Shown: positions 12,773 to 24,872 of the stretch, piece after piece | How positions within the stretch are numbered: the first letter of the stretch is position 1 | Layout of the letters: each line of letters starts with the position of its first letter | Program-made: the position numbers and the translations under genes | From: Trichoplax adhaerens | Lineage: Eukaryota; Placozoa; Uniplacotomia; Trichoplacea; Trichoplacidae | NCBI RefSeq assembly: GCF_000150275.1 | Contig: NW_002060945.1 | Location: forward strand, 7,837,219 to 7,901,218 | DNA length: 64,000 nucleotides | Direction: 5' to 3' | The notes under the pieces: generated by a model | What the model was told of the DNA's origin: nothing | Databases searched by the model: none | Seen by the model: only the letters and a program-made list of their open reading frames with translations

Positions 12773-15700
12773 CTAAGACCGCAATTTACTTTCGCAAGTA
12801 GCAATTCTTGACTCAATACTGGAGACATTCGACTGCATAACAGTCATATTTTTCACAAGCGATTCCTGAACCTGTTAAGTGAGAACCGGAATATGATTGA
12901 AATACCACAGTATCGCTAAACTTTAAGACATAACATTTCAAGTAAATTGCTAACATAAATATTATAGTGTCCTTACCTGACGAAGGACTTTAGCTTGCGA
13001 TTGTAAAGCATTTGAAATTTGATCTTGGGCATTGCTGAATCCGGCCAGATTTATAGCAAAGGTGCTAGCTAAAATAAATATTCGATGACAATTAAAACTA
13101 TTACTTATCCAATTTATGTCCATTAAGGATATATCCATTACCTTGATGATGTAATGATTTCAAGGTTTGTAATCGGGCAGTCTAAAGACAGTATCAAAAA
13201 TAGTATCATAAGTTAAAAATTTGATTACATTTCAATCGCAAAAACACGAACAGACAAATAAAATGAAAATGATATTTTCGTACAATATCGGGTATGGAGG
13301 AGGCAATAGCATCCCATTTGGACATAAAATCGTAGATTTCGGATACCTAAATTGCATTAATATTCATTGAGCATGAAATCCTTGATGTATTGTTTACTAC
13401 CGGAGTTACTCTTCCGTAAAACAAAATTCGAGTAAACCTTGGATTTTTCTTCAGCTTTATCAATCCCTTCAGTTTTTTCAGCTATTTCATTAATACGTTG
13501 GAGAACGGCCTAATAGCCAACGATAAGGATAATTAATAAAACAATATTACTCTTAAGTACTTTTGTATCTCTTCGTTAAATTGGATGACTTTTGAACATC
13601 ATAAAATAAGACATAACTTATGCAATACGGTATTACTATAAGCTGTAAATCAGTGTTTAATGAAATTATAAAATCAAGACAGACCTGTAGTCTAGCATCT
13701 ACGTGTTCAATTTTTGCCGAATCCAATAAGGAAAATTTTGCTTGTAGAGCGTAGATTGCCGCCTATTGCAGTTATGTTAAATCAAGAGGCATTAAGTGCT
13801 AATAAAAAAATAGGCTTTTTACGGAATATAAAGTAATGCAACCGTATCAAACTTAGCTAAGAAAAACCACCTTGATAATTTCTTACAGCACATTATCAAG
13901 CACTTACCGCTAATGATTTATTATTTGGATCTAAATCGGACGTTATAGCTGGCTATATAACAAATAAATTGCAAAGTTAGCTTCCAGTTTTGCCTACAAT
14001 TCGTTAGCCATTGCTAGAACGATAATGTATATAAATCTCTTACTAATCTCCTGCTATCTTTGCCGACAATTTGTTCTAATTTTTGCAATTTCTGTTCTAC
14101 TTCGGCGGCCTTTAAAGTTAAGGTAAGTAACATTAGTCAATTAATTGAAAAATGTATAAAGTAATATTTTCATCATAATTAATAAAGGGCCACACTACCT
14201 TAGATAACACATTAAATTTTGCTTGCTCTGGTCTGTAATATAGTTGATATGTGATGTAATCGGTATTGCTCTACATAAATAACGTTGATATCAGATTGAT
14301 TGATATGATTACGAATTTCGTAATTCTATTATTAAAAGATTCTGGTATATAAAATAAATATTGTTTGAGAATGAATCAGCTAACCTTGTCGCCACTTGAA
14401 GCTGAAGCTTTGGCAGGTTTGTTTCCTCCCTTAAATGCTTCGATCTGTGCTAGTAATTTCCTGCAGGGAGTCAATATTGTAAGATAAATAGTGGTTTCAA
14501 AGAGAAAAGCGATCAATTTCGTCAATCTTACTTCGATATATCGCTGTCTCCTTTGACCTAGAATATCATTGTATTTAAAGTATACGACGTAAAGAATCAA
14601 AACAAGTACTCTTAGTAGGCAATTAACATATCATATCGTATACACACTGCATAGTAAATGAAATTTTAACTGAAAGCTTCTTACATCAACGTTAGCCAAA
14701 TCTTCAATGTTTGTATCCAGCAACTATATAAATTAAAAATAAAAACATCGTCATTAATCTACGTACTAATAGTACTTAATAGTGGGATAAGATAAGCACA
14801 AATTCAGGGAAGCGATAGTTTGAGAAATTTATTTGCAGTACTGACTTGTTTTTGAAGGATTTTCACCTGAAATTGTACACAAAGAAAAAGATTAAGGTAC
14901 TTAACATTGGTAAAGCATCATTGATATCAATATTTTTAGCATGTTAATCTTTGTAAAACATACATGCTTTGACAATTCAACAGGATTGATATCTGCTTCT
15001 TCCGTCATAGTTGCCTATATAATATTCGAAAACAGAATTGATGCTCGTAAATAGATAAAGTCGATTTAATGTAATGATTTCCCTTCATAGTAAGCAAAAG
15101 TTTTAAAATCAAATTATAGCATATCAATAATTAATATCGTGCATGTTATATTACCTTAATTTTGTCAATTTCTTCGGTAAATTGACTAATTTCAATTTTC
15201 AATCTTTGGTACTTTTGCAATGGCGTTTCAGTTTCGTCACCAGCCTAACGTCCAAGTTATGACATTAGATAGAGCACATGTATAGTACAAAGCTAAAAGA
15301 TTATAATCTCGTTATGATACTATACGTCCATATCATTTCCGAGACAGGAGCTTACTAATTCGTATTCAGTTGTATCGTAGCCAATATTTCGACCATCTTT
15401 TATGGAATCAGTGAAGTCTAACAAGAATATAAAATTATTCAATAAGTTTATGAATTTACCTCATACTAACATTACGCAACAATGTCATTCAATAGAACTT
15501 TCAGATAAGTAATAGGATAGCTGGGTTGCCGGCTACTACAGTATACATTGAACTAAGTTTAAATTTCAATTCCTATCAAAGTCCGAAATGTGTATGTAGT
15601 ATTGACACATTAACAGCGATACGCGGCTTATTTCTACGACATGTCGAGTTGTAAAGATTATTACATCTTTTCTAGAGTCAAATTGTATTTTTTAATTCAA

Positions 15701-17092
15701 TTTTTAGGGGGTAAGAATAGATTATTTCATTCTTACCTGCATCCTTGGAATCTATGTATTTATCCTTAAATTGTTCGTAAGATGCTTGAGCGTTCATCGG
15801 TATCAATTCTACCGTTTTACTTTCAATGCCTCCCTAAAATTTTATTATTATTATTTAGCTATCAATACAGTATTGCATAATATCCAAGAAAAGATTTGCT
15901 TGCGGAAGCTTTAACATTTGTTCTTGAGGTATGATGGCAAGCATTTTATCTGAACACCTACCATACTTAATACTGTCTTAATGTATTGTGTGCTTCTTAA
16001 TTTTTAAGGGGTCAAATCCAGTTTCAACTAGAATACGACTTGAAACACTGAGGCATATTGAATATTCAATACTAATTACAGTTTTGAACAGAAAGCTCGT
16101 TTAAATTAAATGATCAAAATCAATGCACGTATTCTGTACTGTACTGTAGTATGGTATGGTAGCTTACATTACTCATACTTCGATGACATAACAACGAGCA
16201 TATTGTAAAATGATGCAAAGTAAATCAGTTCTTGGACTTGCCTCTGGTAGCATTTTGGGCAACTATTACTCTACTACAAGTACAGTATACAACACGATTG
16301 TACACATCAAAGTAATTGTGCAACTTATATCATCATTATCCTAGCTACCGCAATTTATTGTTTGTGTATTAAGCTGATTTACCTTCATTTCTTTTTCTTT
16401 ACCTTTCTCTTTCTCTTTTTCCTTGGTTGGTTCTCCACCAGTTTCGAAAACATCAGGCTGATTGTCCTATACAAAGCAGGCAATACTCAATTAAATGATT
16501 ATTTACAAGCAACGACATTGATACTCTAAATAGATCTGTATTACTGCAGAAGTAGTCACTACGCTATCCGTGCAATTACTTGTTGTCATTCAAAATTTGA
16601 GACTTGGTCTAGAGTAGAATACTGGGGGGAAAATGGGTGTTGTACAGTAACCCAAGTATTTGAAAGTTGGACTGTTCTCAACACTGGCACTGACAATTCT
16701 ACTGTACTTTCCAGAAATAACTCACTGAAGTGATAACCTTCAATATCAACCAATGTATAGTCCATGGTAGAGTTGATCGCATTACTACATGAATATTGAG
16801 TTAATTACCTAATCTATTGCTACGATAGCAGCAAAAGTGGATCAAGTCGATTGATAAAAGATATCTTGACGTGTGTCGTACTCACTTCTGAGCAACAGAG
16901 CGTTAATACAGTAGAGTACATTGATTATTTATTTGATCCTACTCGCTATCTCGCTGTGAATATATACACCTCTATCATGACCGATTTTCTATTTGCTTTA
17001 CTTTACTCTACTGATTTACTGCTGTCAATACGTACAATTCCTTCGATACCACCATATTTAGAACTACCACTTGTGCCAGTGTTGGTCGCCAT
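12773..17092 (-). CDS. DCTN2: Dynactin subunit 2 (dynamitin, p50)
   Basis: Dynamitin forms the shoulder of dynactin, the dynein activator for minus-end transport and spindle function. The minus strand holds many tiny exons in family order. Exon 1 (17036-17092) encodes MATNTGTSGSSKYGGIEGI; exon 2 (16383-16466) DNQPDVFETGGEPTKEKE; then 15737-15833 (ASYEQFKDKYIDSKDA), 15356-15417 (NIGYDTTEYEL), 15155-15244 (PLQKYQRLKIEISQFTEEID) and 14964-15014. Later pieces read LLDTNIEDLANVD (about 14.7 kb), KLLAQIEAFKGG (14.4), YYRPEQAKFNVLSK (14.2), SAKIEHVDARLQ (13.7), AVLQRINEIAEK (13.45) and the final exon VQESLVKNMTVMQSNVSSIE, ending ESKLRS and TAG at 12773. The N-terminal KYxxxxGI-xNQPDVFET block (ARNEPDVYET in human) and the RPEQ box make this secure. 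Not every middle exon boundary was fixed. Confidence 0.93.
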
Positions 17093-18565
17093 TTTTTACC
17101 GCTTGGTTGCTGTTGAAGTCTGCTTGAACTTTTTGACAGCACTGGTCGAAGACATCGAGCGAGATAGAGTCTGTGCAAAGAGGGTAAGCGCAGTATCGTC
17201 TGCGGCGGCGCAGCATTGAGTAATTCAAAGCCGTTTCTACTGTATCAAGTGTACAGTACAGTACAGTACAGTAGACTACAGCACAGTACAGTACAGTACA
17301 GTGTGAACCAGTTCGAATCAGAGTACTTTAAGGTACCCTAAAATCACGAGTGTGAATCAAAACGTAATAAGAATTATACGAATATAAAGCTGAATAGTTA
17401 ACTTATCGTTTGAATTACTTTTTACATGATTTGGTCAATATTAAAGCATTTACAGTACTTATTTAATAATCTGGAACGAAAAAGATCACACTGTACTGTA
17501 CTGTACACAGTACAGTGTACAGTTCTTATGTTCGTAGTGTGCGTAGTATCGTCTGCGGCGGCGCAGCATTGAGTAATTCAAAACCGTTTCTACAGTACTG
17601 TATCTACAGTAGTGTACTGTACAGTACAGTAGACTACAGTACACTGTATGTACAGTACTGTACTGTTGTTATGTTCGTAGTTACGCGTAGTATCGTCTGC
17701 GGCGGCGCAGTATTGAGTAATTCAAAGCCCTTTCTACTGTATCTAGTGTAGACTACAGTACAATACAGTTGTTATGTTCGTAGTTAAGCGTAGTGTCGTC
17801 TGCGGCGGCGCAGTTTCTCGACTACAGTACACAGTACAGTACAGTACTGCATTGTGCACTGCTTACAGTACTGTACAGTACAGTACTATACTACAGTGTA
17901 CAGTACTGTAAAATGAACCCCACGCCAAATTGAGCGGCTATTACTGTGCGGTACTGTACAGTGTACCGTTGCAGATAGGCAATCCAGTTGGAATGACTAC
18001 TAAAACAATTAAATTCATCTTTTAGTATGGAGGAATGACCGCTTTGCATCCCTCTTTCCATTCATGAATGCAGTGGTCGCTTATTGTGAACTTATGATGA
18101 ATCAATCGGCATGCAGTTGCTACTTTATTTTGCTCGTTATTGTAACTTTGATCATTTTAAACTGTACTGCACTATGCTACTGTGCTTTGCTAAAAGATTA
18201 CTGCGACCAGGTCGATTCAGCAAGAACTCGAGTACGACAGACTGGGTAAACCTGGCTAAAACCTACTGTACACTAGGTCAATTTCCATGGCTAAACACGC
18301 ACGAATCACATGATCTATTCTACGGTACAGTACAGTATCGCGGGGACTTGTCAAAATTTGTACTGTACACTGTACAGTACTGTACTGTAGTCTGTAAGTG
18401 GAGTGACTGGACGACAGTACAGTATACTGTACGCTGTACTGGACAGTTACCGTACAGTCCTGTATGATACGGACATCAATCTTCTGGCGCTGACTTACTT
18501 CATCTTGCTCCAGATCAATCACACGAGCACTTTGAAGGCAGTTGGCCACTTTTAGAGAGCGCTTA
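17093..18565. other. Divergent promoter region DCTN2 / MRH gene A, repeat-rich
   Basis: Only 1.47 kb separates the two start codons, which point away from each other, so both promoters should lie here. It is packed with GTAC-type palindromic simple repeat (17250-17303, 17489-17523, 17590-17670, 17820-17912, 18320-18460) and four copies of a GC-rich unit described separately. Open frames such as 18111-18467 and 18256-18612 run through the palindromic repeats on both strands and look like repeat artefacts. Confidence 0.6.
17185..17820. repeat. Four-copy dispersed repeat with GC-rich 17-base core
   Basis: The core CGTCTGCGGCGGCGCAG occurs exactly four times, at 17197-17213, 17550-17566, 17694-17710 and 17797-17813. 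Each is preceded by a (c)GTAGTRT-like stretch. Copies 1-3 are followed by CATTGAGTAATTCAAARCC or close variants and TTTCTACTGTATC. Copies 2-4 are preceded by TTATGTTCGTAGT. Units are spaced 353, 144 and 103 bp apart and separated by TACAGTAC-type simple repeat. This is local segmental duplication upstream of DCTN2 (copy 1 begins about 100 bp from its ATG). Confidence 0.9.
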
Positions 18566-21500
18566 ATGTACAAGATGCAAGCCAATTTGAACCTCTTCTT
18601 GCTTTTAATCATTGTCGCCTGCTTCAGCTCCTCAGTTCAATGCCAGGTTATTAGCTCATCGATTTGCACCAAGTATGTGGTCAACGGTTTAGACTGTGGA
18701 TGCCAACTGAAAAATAATGGGAACGTAGCTGGAATTGTGTCTTTATTCTCCTTAGCAAATAATGACCATAAGCCAAGGTACAGTCTACGCGTAGTATGGT
18801 ATATCATGTAAATAAACAAGAATAGGCATTACTAAAAGTGGACAGTTTATTACTAGAGTAGGTATTTGCTTGATTAAACAGTTTATTTCTACTTTTCGAT
18901 CATTGGTGTAAAAATGAAAATGTTTTTATGCGATAGCAATAAACTTGATCCATTCTTGGCGAATAATTACGTAATGAATTTTGCACAACTACAAACCGCG
19001 CATGCTGCACTTTGCTATACTGTACTGTATTAGTGCATTATACCATACAAGGGCATCCCTATCAACCATCAGAGCATAATTCATGTATCTTGTAGAATCG
19101 GCAATGGAGATATCCCTCGCCTATCGATTCTGGATTAAATCCCATTTTCAAAAGTAATCACTACCGATTTATGCAACATAGAGACATTACTGTAGTTGTA
19201 ATAAGATATTAAAGAGACAAGCTAGAAAACGGAAAAAGTTTGGAAGTCAATTGACTGACTACATCAGTTCAGGGAACAACATCATGGAAGCCTAAAATGA
19301 CTCATTTCTACCGAGTACTGTATGGATGTTACGTGCTAAGCTACAGTAGATAGAGTACATTGCATAATTAATGGATATCATTGAATTAATGTCAATGCGC
19401 TCCACGCAATACTATATTTTAGATTATTAAGCTACCATTTTTGAGTATTATTGACACTGCTTTAAAAATAATTAATAATAATAGTAATAATTATCCTCCA
19501 GGGTATCGACTAATTATTGATATAATCATTTAGTACTGTACTCATAAATGGCTCCCTGATCAACCGTCGATGATCAGATTCAACTTTGGAGATATCGATT
19601 CCATACCAATCTGTAGCCGACTTTAATAGTAAATTATTTCCCTATACTAGTGGACAGTACAAGCTTGTTAAGTGTTAGTATTAAAAGTTTTATTCTCGCC
19701 AAATGAGCACATCGTTGCTTTATTACTATAACCAATGAATGCCCATGAATATCATTTATCGTCATGTATCACAAAAATGAAAACCAATTGAAATAATGAT
19801 CCTGTATGTTCCTGCAGATAAAACAATTTTATGAGACACTATATAGTACAGCTTCATTACCAGATCTCTCTATTTGGATGACATTATACGCACAGTAGAT
19901 ATGATATGGCAGAGTACAGTACAGTAAAAATTGGTAGGTGCGTCTAATCGAATGGATCTAACAGTTTCACCAATGCTATGACATATCTCCATTTCCATGG
20001 AAGAATCGCAACCCAATCCGCGTTTATATTTTGGGGATATAGAAAGCTATAATTTTTACAAATTCTCCATGCTTTCATTATACTATACATCAGTTTTTAT
20101 CACGTACAATATAACAACTCGGGTGTAGGAGAATATCCAATAGAATGCAGTTTTTACGTAGTATATCGTAATAATTGATCGGCTTAACGCGGTTGGCATA
20201 CAATATTGCTACTACTGCAGGTGCGCAATGTATGCGAATCATTATTACTAATGTACTATTGTCGGTACTAAAAATCTTGCAATTTTTAGATTCCACGATA
20301 CCTACAATAAAGGTGCTGAAGGTATTTCATATAGCCCCTGCTACAATTTCACTGAGCCTGGAACTCCAACTAAAGGTAGCTGTAAAGATGTTGCGGTATG
20401 TAAATACAAATCTGCCTAAATTAATGGTTGTGTTTCATGCAAACCCTACACGACATATGTGTACTCACGCGTTCACAGTATTTATTACTCCTTCACAGCA
20501 ATTACAAATTTACTCACTTTGTCGACAGTTTATAGCGTATCTGACAGGGCATCCTAATAGTGTTAATTTACTGTTAAATACTATGCTACAACATTGTATA
20601 TAAAATACTAACTAAATAGTCATGAGTAGAGTATTAAAATATTTGCAAACTTTTATGGTATTCACTTTTAATAAATCTATAACTGTAACTGTAAGAATCA
20701 CTCTTCATAGTGTTCAATTCTCATACTGTGCAGTACATTCTCTACTTCTAATAATGTAAAAATCATACTCTAGAGGTATGGAAAAGCGCAAATAGACTAT
20801 GATAATATATTAACAAACTAGGTGAAATACGCGCACTGTAACCCATTGAACTTTTATTGCATCATGCTGACTGTCATTATTCTTCACATACAATACAAGG
20901 ATACTCTTCTTACAGTCAAAATTTGAAATAGAAATAGCAATAATACAACTTCAATCTACCAAGTTCAATTAAACATTTAAGCAGCTGTATTAGTAATACT
21001 TGCTGATATTCTTGACTCATGTAATGCAATAAAATCATTTACCGCATTGCACAGTAATTGAAGAGTATTTCCTTAATTATTTAATTAGCAACTGCTTAAC
21101 TACTTTTTTATTAATTATTACATGAACATGTAGGCCTGCCAGACCTTAAAAAGTCCTTCACAGTATGTTCCAATCGGGTTACCATCACCCGTTACATACC
21201 AAGTTAATACTCAGAAAAATGTTCAATTTGTGTATAAGCACCTATACGAACAGAAATTAAGGTACTATAATTCTTTATTCTCAACATCATACTATTTGCA
21301 ATATTTTGTATTTAATTTATACTCCGTCAATTGAAGCTCAGTCGTTGAGTTATAGGAACGTTAGTATGAAACAGTTTGTTGTCTTTGTCGTTATGTAAAA
21401 TTTGTAAGCATATTTAGAGTTATAAGTATGAAACACTGTAGTTTCTCGTATTTACAACTAGGAAATTTTATTTTTAATTGTTACCTTTCTTTTCAGGACG

Positions 21501-22370
21501 TTCACTTTAACCTTGGTATGTAATAAAACTGCAACTAAGCCAGTATTCGAAGCCTTAGCAAACAATGGTGCTAATTATGTAAGGATTTACTTAAATTGGT
21601 ATCACTAGTGACTATTCTATTTCACCTAGTATAATATCTAGGATCATGAAATAGAAATTAATTAAGCGGTATGACTCTTGAAACTCAATTACATATCGCA
21701 TACTCAAAACAGCCATAAATAAGTAAAATCAGGTCATATTTGGTTAATTGCTACTCAAATATGCAATACTTATTTTTATAGTTTGCTGAACTTTCGACTA
21801 TATGTGCCTGTCCAAACGGTTGTCCTTCTGGGCCTGGAGGTCTAAGCGGTGGAAGTGTACTATTAATCATGTACGCATTGAAATTATTTATAAATTTATT
21901 CCTATATTTGTAATCTTATGTTGTAATACATCAATGATATCAAGGATCTAAAGTTACTGCAAGTAAAGGCAGTAGCTACAAAGGCCGTAACAAAGTTGGC
22001 TAATAGCCCCTTCTGATTTGCATTAATAGTTAAGTGCTTGTAAGCTAAGTACTGATTCTGTCTTCATAATTTACATTTTAGATTCTTTGTATTACTGTCC
22101 GTCTATTTTATTGGTGGCATAATATTTATGAAATATGTCCGCAATGCTGAAGGCTTTGAAGCGATTCCAAATGTATCATTCTGGTCTAGTTTGCCATCAC
22201 TTATTAAAGTACAGTACTTCTTATCTTACACTTGCAATTAGTATTATTAATCTGCTATAGAATTATCTCAAAATTCGTTTTCTCATATTTTTTATTTGCA
22301 GGAAGGGTTTGCATTTACCTTTTCTCGATGCAGTGGAGGTGGATCCGATTCATCGTATGATAAAATCTAA
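18566..22370 (+). CDS. Mannose-6-phosphate-receptor-like (MRH) membrane protein, paralogue A
   Basis: Likely a type I sorting receptor of the cation-dependent MPR/ATG27 group acting between Golgi, endosome and lysosome. Seven exons with matching phases: 18566-18777, 20290-20395, 21134-21261, 21497-21578, 21782-21870, 22082-22208 and 22302-22370, giving 270 residues. A signal peptide (about residues 1-27) is followed by an MRH-type lumenal domain with paired cysteines: DCGC, YSPCYNF, SCKDVACQ, LTLVC and ICACPNGC. One transmembrane helix (about 198-222, VLLSVYFIGGIIF) leads to a cytosolic tail with EGFEAIPNVSFWSSLPSLIK, closely paralleling GMEQFPHLAFWQDLGNLV in CD-MPR. It ends in YDKI, a YxxI-type adaptor-binding signal. 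AATAAA at 22642-22647. Whether it binds mannose-6-phosphate is not shown; fold and sorting role are inferred. Paralogue B lies 2.5 kb downstream with identical exon phases. Confidence 0.85.
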
Positions 22371-24872
22371 AGTAGTCGATATTAACAGATAATCGATAAA
22401 CCCCTATTCGTTTCAATTCTAATTTGTGTCCTTGTTTCATATCACTAACACATATTACGAAGCAAATCCACATCGGTTGAATTTTGTAAATTGTAAACAT
22501 TCACGAGTTAGTGATTTTGCTACATATGTAGATGCTACTGACGTGTTGCAGTTCTGTAAATGCTGATTCTGGAAGATAGATCATGATACTGTATCACTAG
22601 TAAACAACTGTAATGCACACAATATTGTTGCTGAAAGTAAAAATAAAATATTTTAGTATGTAAAGTCTTGGTGAGAGTCATTTCTATACTTCTTTATACA
22701 GTAGTTTGTAGACGAACGCTAACTTTCATCCTTAGAGTCCTAATTCTATGAGCTAATGTGCGCGTCATTGTTGGTGCTTTTATTTTACTAATTACAGAAA
22801 TTGACCTATCTGTGACGATGGAAATACGCCTACACAGTTGAAACGTCGAAGTAGTGTATAACATTTATACCAATTCGTTCTAAACTGTTTATTTAAATAG
22901 AATCGACTATAAAATTCGCAGTGACAAAGTTACCGGCAATTTGTGGGATTCATACATATGATTGCTGAAAGTAATGATAAATTCAATTTTTTGTAGTACG
23001 ATAAGTCAAATCGCGTTGGAAGTCATCGTTGCTCCTTTACCTTTGTGGTGTATCGGTACAGTACCAATAACATATTAGGTACAGTTTCATCATTAGAACT
23101 GTACAGTACCGTCTTAAATTTAATAAAAGTGATTCTACTGTATATTACCAGTCATTTGCTTACAGACTTTTATTGTACCCCCATAGAACGTAACAGTCTT
23201 TATACCTCACAGCAGTCTATATTACTAGGTGTTAATTTTATTGTGCTAAGGCATTAATTTAATACAATTGCAGTTTATAAAATGCTTCATCGAAGTTTGT
23301 AAAATATTTACGGAAGAAATTTCTCGTTTTACCTATAAATATGACCGAATTAAGCGGTCTAGGAGTACCAATTTGCCCTACGCTCTACTGTATATCCCAG
23401 TATCGAAGAGTACGCCGCTACTTACTAAATCCGTCGATTTTTTTCTCTTTAGACTGTACTGTTTATATCTATTCACCAAATACTTTGGATATTTCTCTAT
23501 TAGTTGATTGTTCTGGACTAAGAGCCCAGCATTGGTATCAATTTTTTAATGCAAATATTTTATCAACCTTCCCCTATTATATTATAATGTATAACTAGGG
23601 TATAACTATGGTAGCTGATCGACCAATCACTTCACTTTTGCCCCAAGTCCTAGGAAAAAATCTCTTCTTAACCCCTCCAATATTTATCGCTCTCTATATT
23701 GGCCCAAATCTACGACCAAGTAGATGAATAAGAAACGGTGGATGTCTCTGGCTATGAATTCATTCTTTATGATTATTGTAAATTTCCCCAAACTGTCTAT
23801 AATGATAGATTTATAGACTGATTCAATAAGCGAGTTTATAACCCATGAAACATTGTACTATCATGGTGCTGTGATCATTTTGATAAGGCAACCACTACTC
23901 TATAACTATGCATTATTCAAGAATTTCCTATATACGCGTATAATTAGCATTTGAAAACTAAAATAGACACCTTAATGCACGTATATTATTTTTATGCATG
24001 CAACTGTTATCAACATAAGCTTGCAAATGCTAAGTAAAATGACCAATGACGAACTATTATATTCAATTATAAACCAATGTCTCTAGCGACAATCACAACA
24101 TCATTGGGAATTGAAAAGCTTGAGAGATAGTATTCAAAACTAGCACGTATTGACTAACATCTACTAATTCATTTCTATATGGGAGTCCATTTACTAACTA
24201 ATTTGAAATAATAGATTGCTGAATACCGAGAGTCAATATCAAGACGTCCTAGTTTTCATTGTACACTTCTAATAGAAGGGAACAAAATTAGCTCTCTCTC
24301 TATTCTAGATATCCCAGTAAAGTAGTTCTTCATGAATGAAAGTGAAAGCGATGAATTTCCTTGGAATACTGCCATGATTTTCGTCCATTCCTTTCATTCT
24401 ATCGCTATCCCTTTCCATCGAGCTCCAGTATCGACTGATCGCTGATTTTTTTATCCATGATGTCATACTGATTGAAGTCCATCCTATACCGTACTTAGCT
24501 GATACTAACCCAGGTGTTCCTGGCAGTCACTAGTTGGTACCGTTTCAGTACCGTTTCAGCACCGTTTTGTTTTGGCATGACGTAATGCCTTTGGGTTGTT
24601 TTGGTTTGGTCGTACAGTAGAGAGTTTAATACACTACCTTGTGGAATATACGTTCGTATGGGCAAGGAGGAGATAGCCTTGCTTATAGTAATGTGCCTGA
24701 ATGACCAGTCAATAAACTAGTGTACGGTATGAACGAATGCTAGACGCCAACAACTGTATCAGCCCTAGCTGCCGTGGTTCAAACTTATTGTCCAACCTGG
24801 TACTCAATATTCCAGCCAGGTTTGCCGAGAAGTAGTTGGAAGTCGGTGAATCAAGACCTACTATTAAGCAAA
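22371..24872. other. Intergenic region between MRH paralogues
   Basis: 2.5 kb. Short open frames at 23045-23598 have no recognisable protein features. Scattered short TACAGTAC elements near 23055-23110. It presumably contains the 3' end of paralogue A and the promoter of B. Confidence 0.5.

Noticed and set aside
16851-17219. 122-codon plus-strand open frame
   Set aside because: It lies antisense over DCTN2 exon 1 (17036-17092), whose identity is clear. The plus frame has no family features.
18111-18612. Overlapping 118-codon open frames on both strands
   Set aside because: They run through the GTAC palindromic repeat, which lacks stops in several frames on both strands. No splice or protein feature supports them, and the real exon starts at 18566.
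20175-20603. 142-codon plus-strand open frame
   Set aside because: Out of frame with MRH gene A exon 2 (20290-20395), whose cysteine pattern and phases match paralogue B. The longer frame has no features.
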